Below the pieces are notes generated by a model. That model made no database searches. It was given only the letters and a program-made list of their open reading frames with translations, and had not been told where the DNA came from. Made by a program: the position numbers and the translations under genes. 64,000 nucleotides of DNA from Paenibacillus silagei (GTDB lineage Bacteria; Bacillota; Bacilli; Paenibacillales; Paenibacillaceae): assembly GCF_017874735.1 (NCBI RefSeq), contig NZ_JAGGLV010000016.1, forward strand, positions 106,912 through 170,911, in the 5' to 3' direction. Positions 52,301-59,679 of the stretch are shown here, piece after piece; the first letter of the stretch is position 1; the number at the start of each line of letters is the position of its first letter.

Positions 52301-53002
52301 GAGGCGCTGAATGAGCTGCACAAGCAGAGATATGACTGTATGGTGCTTGATCTGATGCTGGATGATATGACCGGCTTCGAGCTGCTGGATCAGATCCGCG
52401 ACGATGAGGAGCTGAACGATCTGCCGATTATTATTTATACCGGCAAGGATCTGGACAGCAAGGAAGAGACCAAGCTGCGCAAATATGCGGAATCCATTAT
52501 CATCAAGGATGTCCGCTCGCCGGAACGGCTTTTGGATGAGACAACGCTGTTCATGCACCGGGTAGAAGCAAACCTGCCGGAGGATAAGCGTAAAATCCTG
52601 CAAAAGCTGCACAATAAAGAGGAACTGTTTGAAGGCAAAAAAATACTGCTCGTCGATGATGACATCCGCAACGTCTTTGCCCTCTCCAGTGTGCTCGAAG
52701 GCTATCACATGGAAGTGAAATTTGCCGAGAACGGCCGGGAGGCCATCGACATGCTTGTCGAACAGAGTGATTATGATCTGGTGCTGATGGATATGATGAT
52801 GCCGGAGATGGACGGATATGAAGCTATGCGCCGCATCCGGCAGATGCCGAAGTACCAGAAATTGCCGATTATCGCCCTCACAGCCAAGGCTATGAAGGAG
52901 GACCGGGCCAAGTGTATTGAAGCCGGAGCCTCCGATTATATGAAGAAACCGATCAGCACGGATCAGCTTCTTTCGTTAATGCGCGTCTGGTTGTATTCGT
53001 AA
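49334..53002 (+). CDS. Membrane hybrid histidine kinase with three receiver domains, RsbK-like
   Basis: 1222 residues, translation probably coupled to the phosphatase gene. Domains in order: transmembrane helix (7-28), extracellular helical sensor of CHASE3 type (30-180), second helix (about 185-207), HAMP, GAF (about 285-430), long glutamine-rich coiled coil (435-535), HisKA with H549 in SHELRTP, ATPase (GIGIPSDKMD, GGTGLGLSIS), REC1 (about 834-950, LDIQLPVLDG), REC2 (955-1075, LDLMLDDMTG) and REC3 (1101-1220, MDMMMPEMDG). B. cereus RsbK, which activates SigB through RsbY, has the same kinase core. Three receivers in series is unusual and allows for internal phosphorelay. Confidence 0.93.
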   Translation: MKIKAKLLIGFSAMLAIMLALTLIGYDRLHYMSNQLDSYQERYSKGRASSGLRGEVNDMARILTTSMLNADTVTLEAQKAEIDSKVLKSAEHLENIKASLKTAEELQMLSRIENAYSGYLKYQDKVLEMLSAGYFQNANTYRNAEGQDIQNEVLNSLNTLSDYNAFRMTEETANAQEASSRSIQMVTLIMTLGLLLGLGVILWVIPSITRGLSVVSMMITSFGNGKMRAIRRIKVKSKDEIGDVARVFQRMAEDIEQKQQLERSYAQAQSDQAWLNANIARITELLRGVSSLDQVAQTFISEFTPVLGAQYGAVYLKSQDNPNLLVSSAFYAGEEGVTPRESFEIGQGLVGQSALDKLPIKLTEAPDNYISVSSGFGESHPSYISIHPLLFEDEVLGVVEFASFTPFSVLQNELLHQLSNNLGIILNNISRRLVVEELLRESQALTEELQCQSEELQTQQEELRRSNENLEEQTDALKRSEELLQRQQEELEHYNTELVSKTRALQDQVQEVEEKKDEIEHARMQLEKQAMQLAVTSKYKSEFLANMSHELRTPLNSLLILSQLLTENKEGNLSEKQVEFAHTIYMSGADLLKMIDEILDLSKVDAGKMELNHEEIPLVELKTFVKQNFAPLAAQKGLSLRLSFDEPLPDSVYSDSHRLKQILRNLLSNAFKFTSEGYVEFSVSRADVKRLPAYLPHEYDYIAISVKDSGIGIPSDKMDIVFEAFQQVDGTTSRKYGGTGLGLSISRELARLMGGAIGLESREGQGSVFTLYLPVQGNFSLLPGAVEAAPAGEPLQLEEFREELSWDKAGDITPTPAKPAVVEDDRESLASGDKVLLIIEDDESFAKILLGMARGRGFKGLVALQGDIGLQMAKTLLPDAIILDIQLPVLDGWSILRELKSDSQTRHIPVHVISVNDEMKQGLMMGAMAYLRKPSSREALDRAFSQIENYTASTMKHLLIVEDDDIQRRSIEELIGHDDVVITAVSSGQEALNELHKQRYDCMVLDLMLDDMTGFELLDQIRDDEELNDLPIIIYTGKDLDSKEETKLRKYAESIIIKDVRSPERLLDETTLFMHRVEANLPEDKRKILQKLHNKEELFEGKKILLVDDDIRNVFALSSVLEGYHMEVKFAENGREAIDMLVEQSDYDLVLMDMMMPEMDGYEAMRRIRQMPKYQKLPIIALTAKAMKEDRAKCIEAGASDYMKKPISTDQLLSLMRVWLYS

Positions 53003-53077
53003 GGGTGATTTCGGGGTAATAGCTATACAGCAGGTTCAAACCAAGTACGGAAATAAGGCGCAGGCAAGGGAGTATTG

Positions 53078-53953
53078 ATGACAATGGCAGCGATGGAGCA
53101 CGGATATGAGGGTCAGGGGAATCCGCCGGAGAGCAAGCAGGAGCTTGAACAGATTGAGATTGAGCTGCTTCTGAACGGAGTACACCGTTTGTATGGATAT
53201 GATTTCAGGAATTATGCCCTGCCTTCCTTGAAGCGGCGCATCTGGCATCATGTCCATGCGGAGAGCTTACCTACTATTTCTGCCCTGCAGGAAAAGGTGC
53301 TGCATGACCGTGCCTGCTTCGAGCGGTTCGTGTATAGTCTCTCGATCCCTGTGACAGAGATGTTCCGTGATCCCGGACTCTTCCTGACCTTCCGTCAGAA
53401 GGTCATTCCGCTCCTGCGGACCTATCCTTATATCCGGATCTGGCATGCCGGCTGCTCGACAGGCGAAGAGGTCTACTCAATGGCAATTATGCTGCATGAG
53501 GAAGGATTATATGACAAGGCTAGAATTTATGCCACGGACATGAACGCCCGTTCCTTGCAGCAGGCCAAAGAAGGCGTGTACGAGATCGGCAAGATGAAGC
53601 AATACACCAAGAACTACCTTGAGGCCGGAGGCACGGGCGTCTTCTCGGAATACTATACAGCGAAATATAACTCAGTGATCCTGCAGCCGTATTTACGCAA
53701 GAACATCATTTTTGCAGAGCATAATCTGGCAACGGACACTTCCTTCAACGAATTCAATGTGATCCTGTGCCGGAATGTAATGATCTACTTCAACGACGAG
53801 CTCCGCGATCATGTGCATGGCTTGTTCCATGAGAGCCTCAGCCGGTTCGGAGTGCTGGTCCTCGGTTCCAAGGAATCTATTCATTTCACACGCTACAGTG
53901 ACAGCTATGAGCCTCTGGACCGGGTAGAAAAAATATACCGCAAAAATAAATAG
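53078..53953 (+). CDS. CheR-type SAM methyltransferase, RsbM-like
   Basis: About 291 residues. AAGGGAG is 5 bases before ATG 53078; TTG 53075 and ATG 53084 are alternatives. The N-terminal helical domain (IEIELLLNGVHRLYGYDFRNYALPSLKRRI) and the SAM site IRIWHAGCSTGEEVYSMAI are CheR-like, with ATDMNARSLQQAKEGVY and NVILCRNVMIYFND further on. No chemotaxis genes are around. In B. cereus the CheR-type RsbM methylates the kinase RsbK and damps SigB activity, and the position between the two hybrid kinases fits that role. Confidence 0.92.
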   Translation: MTMAAMEHGYEGQGNPPESKQELEQIEIELLLNGVHRLYGYDFRNYALPSLKRRIWHHVHAESLPTISALQEKVLHDRACFERFVYSLSIPVTEMFRDPGLFLTFRQKVIPLLRTYPYIRIWHAGCSTGEEVYSMAIMLHEEGLYDKARIYATDMNARSLQQAKEGVYEIGKMKQYTKNYLEAGGTGVFSEYYTAKYNSVILQPYLRKNIIFAEHNLATDTSFNEFNVILCRNVMIYFNDELRDHVHGLFHESLSRFGVLVLGSKESIHFTRYSDSYEPLDRVEKIYRKNK

Positions 53954-53970
53954 CGGGTAAGGAGGGACCT

Positions 53971-55641
53971 ATGGGGGTTCAGGAACCGATTCATATACTG
54001 CTGGTTGACGACCGTCCCGAGAATTTGCTGGCACTCGAAGCCGTCCTTGAGAGTCAGCATTACAAGCTTGTCAAAGCCAATTCTGGAGAAGAAGCACTGC
54101 GGTGCTTGTTGAAATATGAATTCGCCGTGATTGTTCTGGACGTTCAGATGCCGGGTATGGACGGGATCGAAACCGCCAAGTTAATCAAAGCCAGGGAGAA
54201 AACCAAGGATATTCCGATCATCTTCATCTCTGCCAACAGCAGGGAGTCCGAGCATCTCTTCGCAGGGTACTCTGCCGGCGCTATTGATTATATGGTCAAA
54301 CCGTTTATCCCGCAGATTCTGAAGTCGAAGATTGAAGGCTTTGTGAATATGCATCTGACCAGCAAGAAGCAGCAGATTCAGGCGATGCAGCTGCAGCAAA
54401 AGACGCTGGAGCTTGAGCGCATGAACGGTGAACTGATCAAAGCCAAGGAAGAGGCGGAGATCGCGGCTAAGGCCAAGACCGAATTTCTGGCGATGATGAG
54501 TCATGAGATCCGCACGCCGATGAATGGCGTAGTGGGCATGATTGATCTTTTGATGGAGACCCAGCTTGCTCCTGAGCAGAAGGAATATACAGAGATTATC
54601 CGTAAAAGTGCGGACACACTAATAACCGTGATTAACGATATCCTTGATTTCACCAAGATGGAATCGGGCAAAATGGAAATGGAAGAGCAATTATTCGAGC
54701 TGCATACCACTGTTCAGGAGGTATTTAGTCTGTTCTCGGCGGAAGCCGGCAAAAAAAATCTGGAGTTGGCCTATTTCATCGACCAGAAGCTGCCTCGGCT
54801 GATTTATGGAGATATGGCCCGGCTGCGCCAGGTGCTGATCAACCTCGTATCCAATGCGGTGAAATTTACCAACCAGGGCGGCGTTTATTTAGTTGCTTCC
54901 CTTCTGCCTTCAGCGGATAATAAGCTGGTAATAGAATTTACCGTTAAGGATACAGGTATTGGAATTTCACCGGAGAAATGTGACCGGCTGTTCCAGCCCT
55001 TCTCCCAGCTTGATTCCTCCATGACGCGTAAATACGGAGGCACAGGCCTCGGCCTCGCCATCTGCAAGTCCCTCGTGGGCATGATGGGCGGAGATATCCG
55101 TGTAGAGTCGATGGAAGAGAAGGGGGCTACCTTTGTATTCACTATCCAGGTTGCCCTGCCGGAGGAAGAGCTGGAAGGCGGCTGCCGGGAAGAGGACGGT
55201 ACAGCGGACGAGCTAGATGAAGCAAGCCGGAGCAAAGTGCTGGTCGTAGATGACCATCCGATTAATCAGCGCCTTATGGTTAGCATGCTGGATAAGCTCG
55301 GATATCGTGCCGATGTTGCTGAGGACGGGAACCAGGCTGTAGAACTGGCCCGGCAATCCGAGTACGATTTTATCTTCATGGACCTGCAGATGCCTGTGAT
55401 GGATGGTCTTGAAGCCACTTCCCTGATTCGTGAGGAGAGCAGCGGTTCGCCTGACAAGACGGTGATCATTGCGATGACTGCGAATGTGATGGAGGGGATT
55501 CAGGACCGCTGCACCGCTGCCGGCATGGACGGCTACATCAGCAAGCCGCTCAAGCTAAGCAGCATCAAACAAATGATCTCCAGATATTCAGGCAGAGATA
55601 ATCCCGCAACCGCGCGGAACACTTCGCTTTTCAACGCATGA
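53971..55641 (+). CDS. Soluble REC-histidine kinase-REC hybrid protein
   Basis: 556 residues, 17 bases after the methyltransferase gene, with AAGGAGG before ATG 53971. No membrane segment. An N-terminal receiver (LLVDDRPENLLALEAVL, LDVQMPGMDGIETA), a coiled coil, HisKA (H178 in MMSHEIRTP), ATPase (DTGIGISPEKCD, GGTGLGLAIC) and a C-terminal receiver (VVDDHPINQRLM, MDLQMPVMDG). The N-terminal receiver could take phosphate from the upstream kinase or be set by it, while the C-terminal one may pass it on to the phosphatase's receiver. B. cereus has no direct counterpart in its SigB locus, so this is an added input or relay element. Confidence 0.92.
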   Translation: MGVQEPIHILLVDDRPENLLALEAVLESQHYKLVKANSGEEALRCLLKYEFAVIVLDVQMPGMDGIETAKLIKAREKTKDIPIIFISANSRESEHLFAGYSAGAIDYMVKPFIPQILKSKIEGFVNMHLTSKKQQIQAMQLQQKTLELERMNGELIKAKEEAEIAAKAKTEFLAMMSHEIRTPMNGVVGMIDLLMETQLAPEQKEYTEIIRKSADTLITVINDILDFTKMESGKMEMEEQLFELHTTVQEVFSLFSAEAGKKNLELAYFIDQKLPRLIYGDMARLRQVLINLVSNAVKFTNQGGVYLVASLLPSADNKLVIEFTVKDTGIGISPEKCDRLFQPFSQLDSSMTRKYGGTGLGLAICKSLVGMMGGDIRVESMEEKGATFVFTIQVALPEEELEGGCREEDGTADELDEASRSKVLVVDDHPINQRLMVSMLDKLGYRADVAEDGNQAVELARQSEYDFIFMDLQMPVMDGLEATSLIREESSGSPDKTVIIAMTANVMEGIQDRCTAAGMDGYISKPLKLSSIKQMISRYSGRDNPATARNTSLFNA

Positions 55642-55676
55642 CCCATGAATTACCAGTGCCGTATTGTCTATTTGTT

Positions 55677-55702
55677 GTTTCAACCCTAGGCTATTAGGGT
55701 TA
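55677..55702 (+). promoter_or_regulatory. SigB-like promoter of rsbV-rsbW-sigB
   Basis: GTTTCA (55677), a 14-bp spacer and GGGTTA (55697-55702), 36 bases before rsbV. This would give the usual autoregulation of sigB. Confidence 0.65.
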
Positions 55703-55737
55703 TTGGTAAAGAAAACATTTAACCAGGAGAGTTGTCT

Positions 55738-56076
55738 ATGAATACACATAAAAGCGAAAAGTTTCACGCAAAGACCGAAACCGTTGGTTCGGTATGTACT
55801 GTTTATCTGACAGGTGAACTCGATCTGTCTGTGGCGCCTGACTTTCGTCTGGTGATGGAACCGCTAGTGGGAGACACGGGGCTTGATCTCGTGATTAATC
55901 TGAAGGATCTGAAGTATATTGACAGCACCGGTATCGGAATCCTGTTGTCGATCCTCAAAGCAAGACATGGAATGGACGTCAAGTTCACCGTTGCTGATGT
56001 TCCCCCGCAAATTCAGAAGCTTTTTGACATGACCGGCATTTCCAAGTTTTTTGCCTCCCAAGAGAATTCCCACTAG
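55738..56076 (+). CDS. rsbV: Anti-anti-sigma factor, STAS domain
   Basis: 112 residues from ATG 55738, with AGGAGAG at the correct distance; TTG 55732 lies too close. A single STAS domain with YLTGELDLSVAPDFR and the phosphorylated Ser in DLKYIDSTGIGILLS (S63). When dephosphorylated by the upstream PP2C enzyme, RsbV binds RsbW and releases SigB. Same strand and order as the classic rsbV-rsbW-sigB core. Confidence 0.95.
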   Translation: MNTHKSEKFHAKTETVGSVCTVYLTGELDLSVAPDFRLVMEPLVGDTGLDLVINLKDLKYIDSTGIGILLSILKARHGMDVKFTVADVPPQIQKLFDMTGISKFFASQENSH

Positions 56077-56094
56077 GAAAGGATCGAACTAAGA

Positions 56095-56547
56095 ATGAGT
56101 GATGACATACAAAGAGTAGTTCTTCAGTTACCCGCCAGTGCAGAATATGTCGATATTGTCAGACTTAATTTATACGGCATTGCCTCCAAAATGGGTTTTA
56201 CTTATGAAGACATTGAAGATATGAAGGTAGCCGTCTCGGAAGCATGTAATAACTCCGTGCTCTATGCCTATGGGCAAGCGGACGGTATGGTTGATGTAAT
56301 CTTTGAGGTAGGATCAAGTGTCTTATCCATTACTGTCAAAGATGAGGGGGAGAGCTTTGACGGGTTGGATGCGTCCGGGGAACGTCTGACGCTTCATGAC
56401 AAGGAGCTGAATGATGTTCAAGTGGGCGGACTGGGCTTCTATCTAATGCAGGCGCTGATGGATGACGTTAGCGTTGTTAGCGAATCAGGGAAAGGGACAG
56501 TCGTTACCCTGACTAAACGGCTCAATTTCAGCGAGGAGAAAGTATGA
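56095..56547 (+). CDS. rsbW: Anti-sigma factor and serine kinase
   Basis: 150 residues. GHKL-type ATPase of the RsbW/SpoIIAB group: the N-box EDMKVAVSEACNNSVLYAY, then VKDEGESFDG and QVGGLGFYLMQALMDDV. It holds SigB inactive and phosphorylates RsbV on Ser. The stop overlaps the sigB start (ATGA), as in other Bacilli. Confidence 0.95.
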   Translation: MSDDIQRVVLQLPASAEYVDIVRLNLYGIASKMGFTYEDIEDMKVAVSEACNNSVLYAYGQADGMVDVIFEVGSSVLSITVKDEGESFDGLDASGERLTLHDKELNDVQVGGLGFYLMQALMDDVSVVSESGKGTVVTLTKRLNFSEEKV

Positions 56548-57314
56548 ATGACAAAGTGACTCCCCCAGAGTCCATGAATGAAGCAGTAAGCCTGATCTGG
56601 GAATACCAGCAGACGAAAGACAATGAAATCGCAACAGTGCTCATCCGCAAATATGAACCTATGGTGAAGATGGCAGCCGGCAAAATTGCCCGTAACCGTC
56701 CGGATCTCTATGAGGATCTGTATCAGGTAGGGCAAATGGCGCTGATCCGGCTGCTGGCGCAATACGACATCAGCTTGGGGATTCCCTTCGAGCCGTATGC
56801 GATGAAGAGCATGATTGGACATATGAAAAACTACCTGCGTGATAAATCCTGGTACATACAGGTTCCACGGCGGATTAAGGAAAAGGGCGCGCTTGTTCAG
56901 CAGGCCATTGATGAATTGACCATTCGGCTCGAACGTTCTCCGGCGGTTGAAGAGATTGCCCACTATCTGGATCTCACCGTAGAGGAAACTGTGGAAGTAC
57001 TGGCCGGCAGAGAATGTTATCATTATGTCTCCCTGGATTCACCGCTCTCCCAGGAAGAGAGTGGGGCCACACTCGGTGAATTGATCAGCTCCGATGCGAA
57101 TGACTACGAGACAGTGGAGAAGCGTATGGATCTCCAGCAGGCGCTCGGACAACTGAAGGAGCAGGAGCAGCAGGTGCTGCTGCTAGCCTTCCAGGATGGC
57201 CAATCCCAGCGGGCCATTGCCCAGAAGCTGGGTGTCTCGCAGATGAGCGTATCCCGTATCCAGAAGCGGGCCACTGAGAAGCTGAAGCAGATCATGGCTA
57301 ATTCATCCTATTAA
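56544..57314 (+). CDS. sigB: General-stress sigma factor SigB (SigB/SigF/SigG subfamily)
   Basis: 256 residues, ATG overlapping the rsbW stop. Region 2 (YEPMVKMAAGKIARNRPDLYEDLYQVGQMALIRLLAQYDISLGIPFEPYA), region 3 and region 4 (LKEQEQQVLLLAFQDGQSQRAIAQKLGVSQMSVSRIQKRATEKL) are all present. Size and the partner genes mark it as SigB. It should direct RNA polymerase to the GTTTCR/GGGTWA-like promoters seen at four points of this window. A strong terminator closes the operon. Confidence 0.93.
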   Translation: MNDKVTPPESMNEAVSLIWEYQQTKDNEIATVLIRKYEPMVKMAAGKIARNRPDLYEDLYQVGQMALIRLLAQYDISLGIPFEPYAMKSMIGHMKNYLRDKSWYIQVPRRIKEKGALVQQAIDELTIRLERSPAVEEIAHYLDLTVEETVEVLAGRECYHYVSLDSPLSQEESGATLGELISSDANDYETVEKRMDLQQALGQLKEQEQQVLLLAFQDGQSQRAIAQKLGVSQMSVSRIQKRATEKLKQIMANSSY

Positions 57315-57337
57315 GGATCAAGGTCATTATATTTATC

Positions 57338-57380
57338 AGGGCAGGTTCCATCCCGTAAGGGATAGAGCCTGCCCTTTTTT
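57338..57380 (+). terminator. Terminator after sigB
   Basis: AGGGCAGG and CCTGCCCT outer arms and CCATCCC/GGGATaG inner pairing, then TTTTTT. Confidence 0.9.
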
Positions 57381-57472
57381 GGGTAGATAAGAATATATAT
57401 GTTTTGGGGTCCCCGCCAAGTACCTGAGTCATCACCTACGCTAGAGCCCCACTTTGTGGGGTTAAAGAGCAA

Positions 57473-57520
57473 CATCCCTCCTGCAGTCTATTCACGGTAG
57501 AGTAGGCTGCAGGAGGGATG
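57473..57520 (-). terminator. Terminator after the DUF5665 gene
   Basis: CATCCCTCCTGCAG and CTGCAGGAGGGATG, perfect 14-bp arms around 20 bases, beyond the minus-strand stop. A second small hairpin CCCCAC-TTT-GTGGGG lies at 57448-57462. Confidence 0.75.
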
Positions 57521-57534
57521 CGCGGGAAATGTGT

Positions 57535-57864
57535 TTAGTTAGCATCTATATACTTTTTGATTTCTCCAAGATATTCCCCGATAACCGGTACATTGAGAAA
57601 CAAACTGAGGATATAGCCAAGGATACCAAGAATGACAAAGGTACCGAGTGAGAGGCCCAGGCCTCTGGAGATCCCGGCCATCAGATTGGTGATAATCCGC
57701 TTCTTGGGGTCTGTATAGTTCTCCAGGATATCCTTGAACTCGGATTTCTCCAGTGAGTCGGCGATCTTGTCGAGCCTCGCATTCAAGCGTTTGACCTCAT
57801 GCCGCAGCTCGAAGGGATGCTCATCTACGTCATAAGCTTTGGTTCTGTTGTCCGCTTCTCCCAT
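57535..57864 (-). CDS. DUF5665 membrane protein
   Basis: 109 residues from the ATG at 57864 (MGEADNRTK...); an ATG 18 codons earlier (57918) has no binding site. A charged coiled-coil region (RHEVKRLNARLDKIADSLEKSEF) precedes the family core YTDPKKRIITNLMAGISRGLGLSLGTFVILGILGYILSLFLNVPVIGEYLGEIKKYI. One or two transmembrane helices. The RGLG...IGxTI-like core identifies DUF5665; function unknown. It may be cotranscribed from the YtxH-like gene, though a terminator lies between. Confidence 0.82.
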   Translation of the reverse strand: MGEADNRTKAYDVDEHPFELRHEVKRLNARLDKIADSLEKSEFKDILENYTDPKKRIITNLMAGISRGLGLSLGTFVILGILGYILSLFLNVPVIGEYLGEIKKYIDAN

Positions 57865-57927
57865 AAGGCGTACCTGCTTTCTGTAGCCTGAATCAGGCTT
57901 TATTGAGATATAAGACATGCATAAATA

Positions 57928-57962
57928 GGGAGCGGCCAGCTACGGAAGATCTGGCCGCTCCC
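57928..57962 (-). terminator. Terminator between the YtxH-like and DUF5665 genes
   Basis: GGGAGCGGCCAG and CTGGCCGCTCCC, perfect 12-bp arms around 11 bases. On the minus strand only a mixed TATTTATG follows. Confidence 0.75.
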
Positions 57963-57993
57963 TTCAATGTATAATCAGCCTGAACATCCGGGA

Positions 57994-58518
57994 TTAATAA
58001 GAGGATTTAACTTCGTCCTTGGCATCCTTCGCTGCGCCTGCGATTTCCTTGGAAGCGTCCTTCGCCTTGTCGGCAACCTCTTGGGAGGTATCCTTGGCTT
58101 CAACCGCTATGTCCTGGGAGGCGTCCTTAACGCTGCCCGTGATGTCCTTGGAGGCATCGCTTACCGTTTCACCAATCTTTTTGCCGGTTTCCGCCAGAGT
58201 AGCTGCAATTTGTTGCTTGCTGTCACTGACGGTGGTGAAGATATCGGAGGCCTTGGCTGATACTGTGCCGGCCAGATCAGTAGCTTTTTCACCTACGGTC
58301 GTAGCAATCGTCTTGGTCTTGTCAGTTACGGCTCCCGCAACCTCTTTTGTCTTATCCGTAGCTACTGTGAGCTTATCGGACAGGTCACTGCGCATCTCGC
58401 GTCCAGGCTTTGGTGCGAATAGCAATGCTGCCGCCGCTCCCAAGAGTCCGCCGATGAAGATCCCTTTTAAGAATGTGCCGCCGCTTTCTACCGGATATTC
58501 CTTCTCTGCTTTATTCAT
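57994..58518 (-). CDS. YtxH-like general stress protein with LEA-like repeats
   Basis: 174 residues from the ATG at 58518, with AAGGAGTG 10 bases upstream. A single hydrophobic segment with the YtxH core GTFLKGIFIGGLLGAAAALLFAPKPGREMR is followed by a long Ala/Lys/Asp-rich stretch. That stretch has recurring 7-11 residue motifs (DKTKEVAGAV, SDASKDITGSV, KDASQDIAVEA, KDTSQEVADKA, KDASKEIAGAA). It resembles late-embryogenesis-abundant amphipathic helices and may protect membranes or proteins under drying or osmotic stress. A good SigB-like promoter lies upstream on the same strand. Confidence 0.88.
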   Translation of the reverse strand: MNKAEKEYPVESGGTFLKGIFIGGLLGAAAALLFAPKPGREMRSDLSDKLTVATDKTKEVAGAVTDKTKTIATTVGEKATDLAGTVSAKASDIFTTVSDSKQQIAATLAETGKKIGETVSDASKDITGSVKDASQDIAVEAKDTSQEVADKAKDASKEIAGAAKDAKDEVKSSY

Positions 58519-58584
58519 TATCAATCACTCCTTGTCAGAATTGTTATTCAAATTCAGGTGAGCCTGAATGTTCTTACTTCGTAT

Positions 58585-58610
58585 ATACACTTTGGGCTAT
58601 GTGCTGAAAC
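58585..58610 (-). promoter_or_regulatory. SigB-like promoter of the YtxH-like gene
   Basis: On the minus strand GTTTCA, a 14-bp spacer and GTGTAT (one change from GGGTAT). It is 67 bases before the start codon. Confidence 0.65.
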
Positions 58611-58841
58611 AGCGGAATAGCTTGGCAAAGATTGCCGGAGCATAAGGGAGCATCCCAGCCGAAAAGGTGTTTTTTCATACCTAATTGGATGAATATGCGG
58701 CTTTACAAGATTGATTGATCTCGAAGGGAAGGGGGTAAGAAATAGTTAATCATAGCGCATCTATACATCCCATATTGAAGAGCATTCATTCCCCTGTTTA
58801 GGATATTGATAAGATTCCAACATCTATGGAGGTGCAACATT
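58611..58841. other. Non-coding gap between divergent stress and pirin genes
   Basis: No gene or clear promoter recognised. GGAGGTG at 58828 is the pirin ribosome binding site. Confidence 0.4.
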
Positions 58842-59561
58842 ATGATAAAAGTAGTTACAGCAGCCGAGCGTCATACTTCGAATAGAGAATGGATACACAG
58901 TGAATTCAGCTTCTCGTTTGCCGATTATGATGATCCCAGCAACGCCCATTTCGGCGCACTGCTGGCACATAACGACAATGAATTGAAGCCGGAGCAAGGC
59001 ATGCATGAGCACCCGCATCATGATCTGGAGATTATCACTTATGTGGTATCCGGTGTACTGAAGCATCAGGATGATCTGGGGAATCATGCAGATCTGCAGG
59101 CAGGCAGTGTGCAGCTGATGAGCGCAGGAACAGGCATTAACCATTCGGAGACGAATCCGTCAGACCATGTGGATGTCCGGTTCCTGCAGATCTGGCTGTT
59201 GCCCGACCGGCCCGGTAAGACCCCGAAATGGGATGCCCGGTTCTATCCGGCCGAGCTTAAGCTCAACCACCTGCTGCCTATTGCTTCAGGGGAAGGGACT
59301 CAGGGTTCTCTGCAGCTGGACAATGATGTTAACATCTACTTGTCCGTTCTGCAGACGAACCGGGAGCTGCGCTATCCCCAGCAGGAGGAGCGGCGAACTC
59401 ATCTGTATGTCATTTCCGGGAATCTGGAGATCTCATGCGCGGACGGCGTATTCCAGCTCCAGCAGGGGGATGCGGCGCGTATCCGCAAGAGCTGTGAGCT
59501 TACGCTCAAAGGCATAAGCAGCTCAGGAGATGCAGAATTCATTCTGATTGATCTCCCGTAG
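58842..59561 (+). CDS. Pirin-family cupin protein (YhhW-like)
   Basis: 239 residues from ATG 58842, with GGAGGTG. Bicupin fold. The metal site of the first cupin is visible in HEHPHHDLEIITYVVSG with the later GTGINHSETNPS. YhhW of E. coli and relatives show quercetin dioxygenase activity; the true role in bacteria is unclear. The gene ends at a bidirectional terminator. Confidence 0.9.
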   Translation: MIKVVTAAERHTSNREWIHSEFSFSFADYDDPSNAHFGALLAHNDNELKPEQGMHEHPHHDLEIITYVVSGVLKHQDDLGNHADLQAGSVQLMSAGTGINHSETNPSDHVDVRFLQIWLLPDRPGKTPKWDARFYPAELKLNHLLPIASGEGTQGSLQLDNDVNIYLSVLQTNRELRYPQQEERRTHLYVISGNLEISCADGVFQLQQGDAARIRKSCELTLKGISSSGDAEFILIDLP

Positions 59562-59602
59562 CAGGCTGGAGCATGACAGTAAGATTATTATTGGAGTATA
59601 CA

Positions 59603-59656
59603 AAAGCCCTTCAGCTTCAACGTCCCGTCTTACGGACAATGAAGCTGAAGGGCTTT
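59603..59656. terminator. Bidirectional terminator between pirin and DUF1128 genes
   Basis: AAAGCCCTTCAGCTTCA and TGAAGCTGAAGGGCTTT, perfect 17-bp arms; the loop itself can pair (GTCC/GGAC). Confidence 0.9.
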
Positions 59657-59679
59657 ATATTGTATACGAACTGCTGGTG

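Noticed and set aside
53078..53953. Chemotaxis role for the CheR-type methyltransferase.
   Set aside because: No MCP, cheA, cheB or cheW gene lies in the window; the context is a SigB locus, where a CheR-type RsbM is known.
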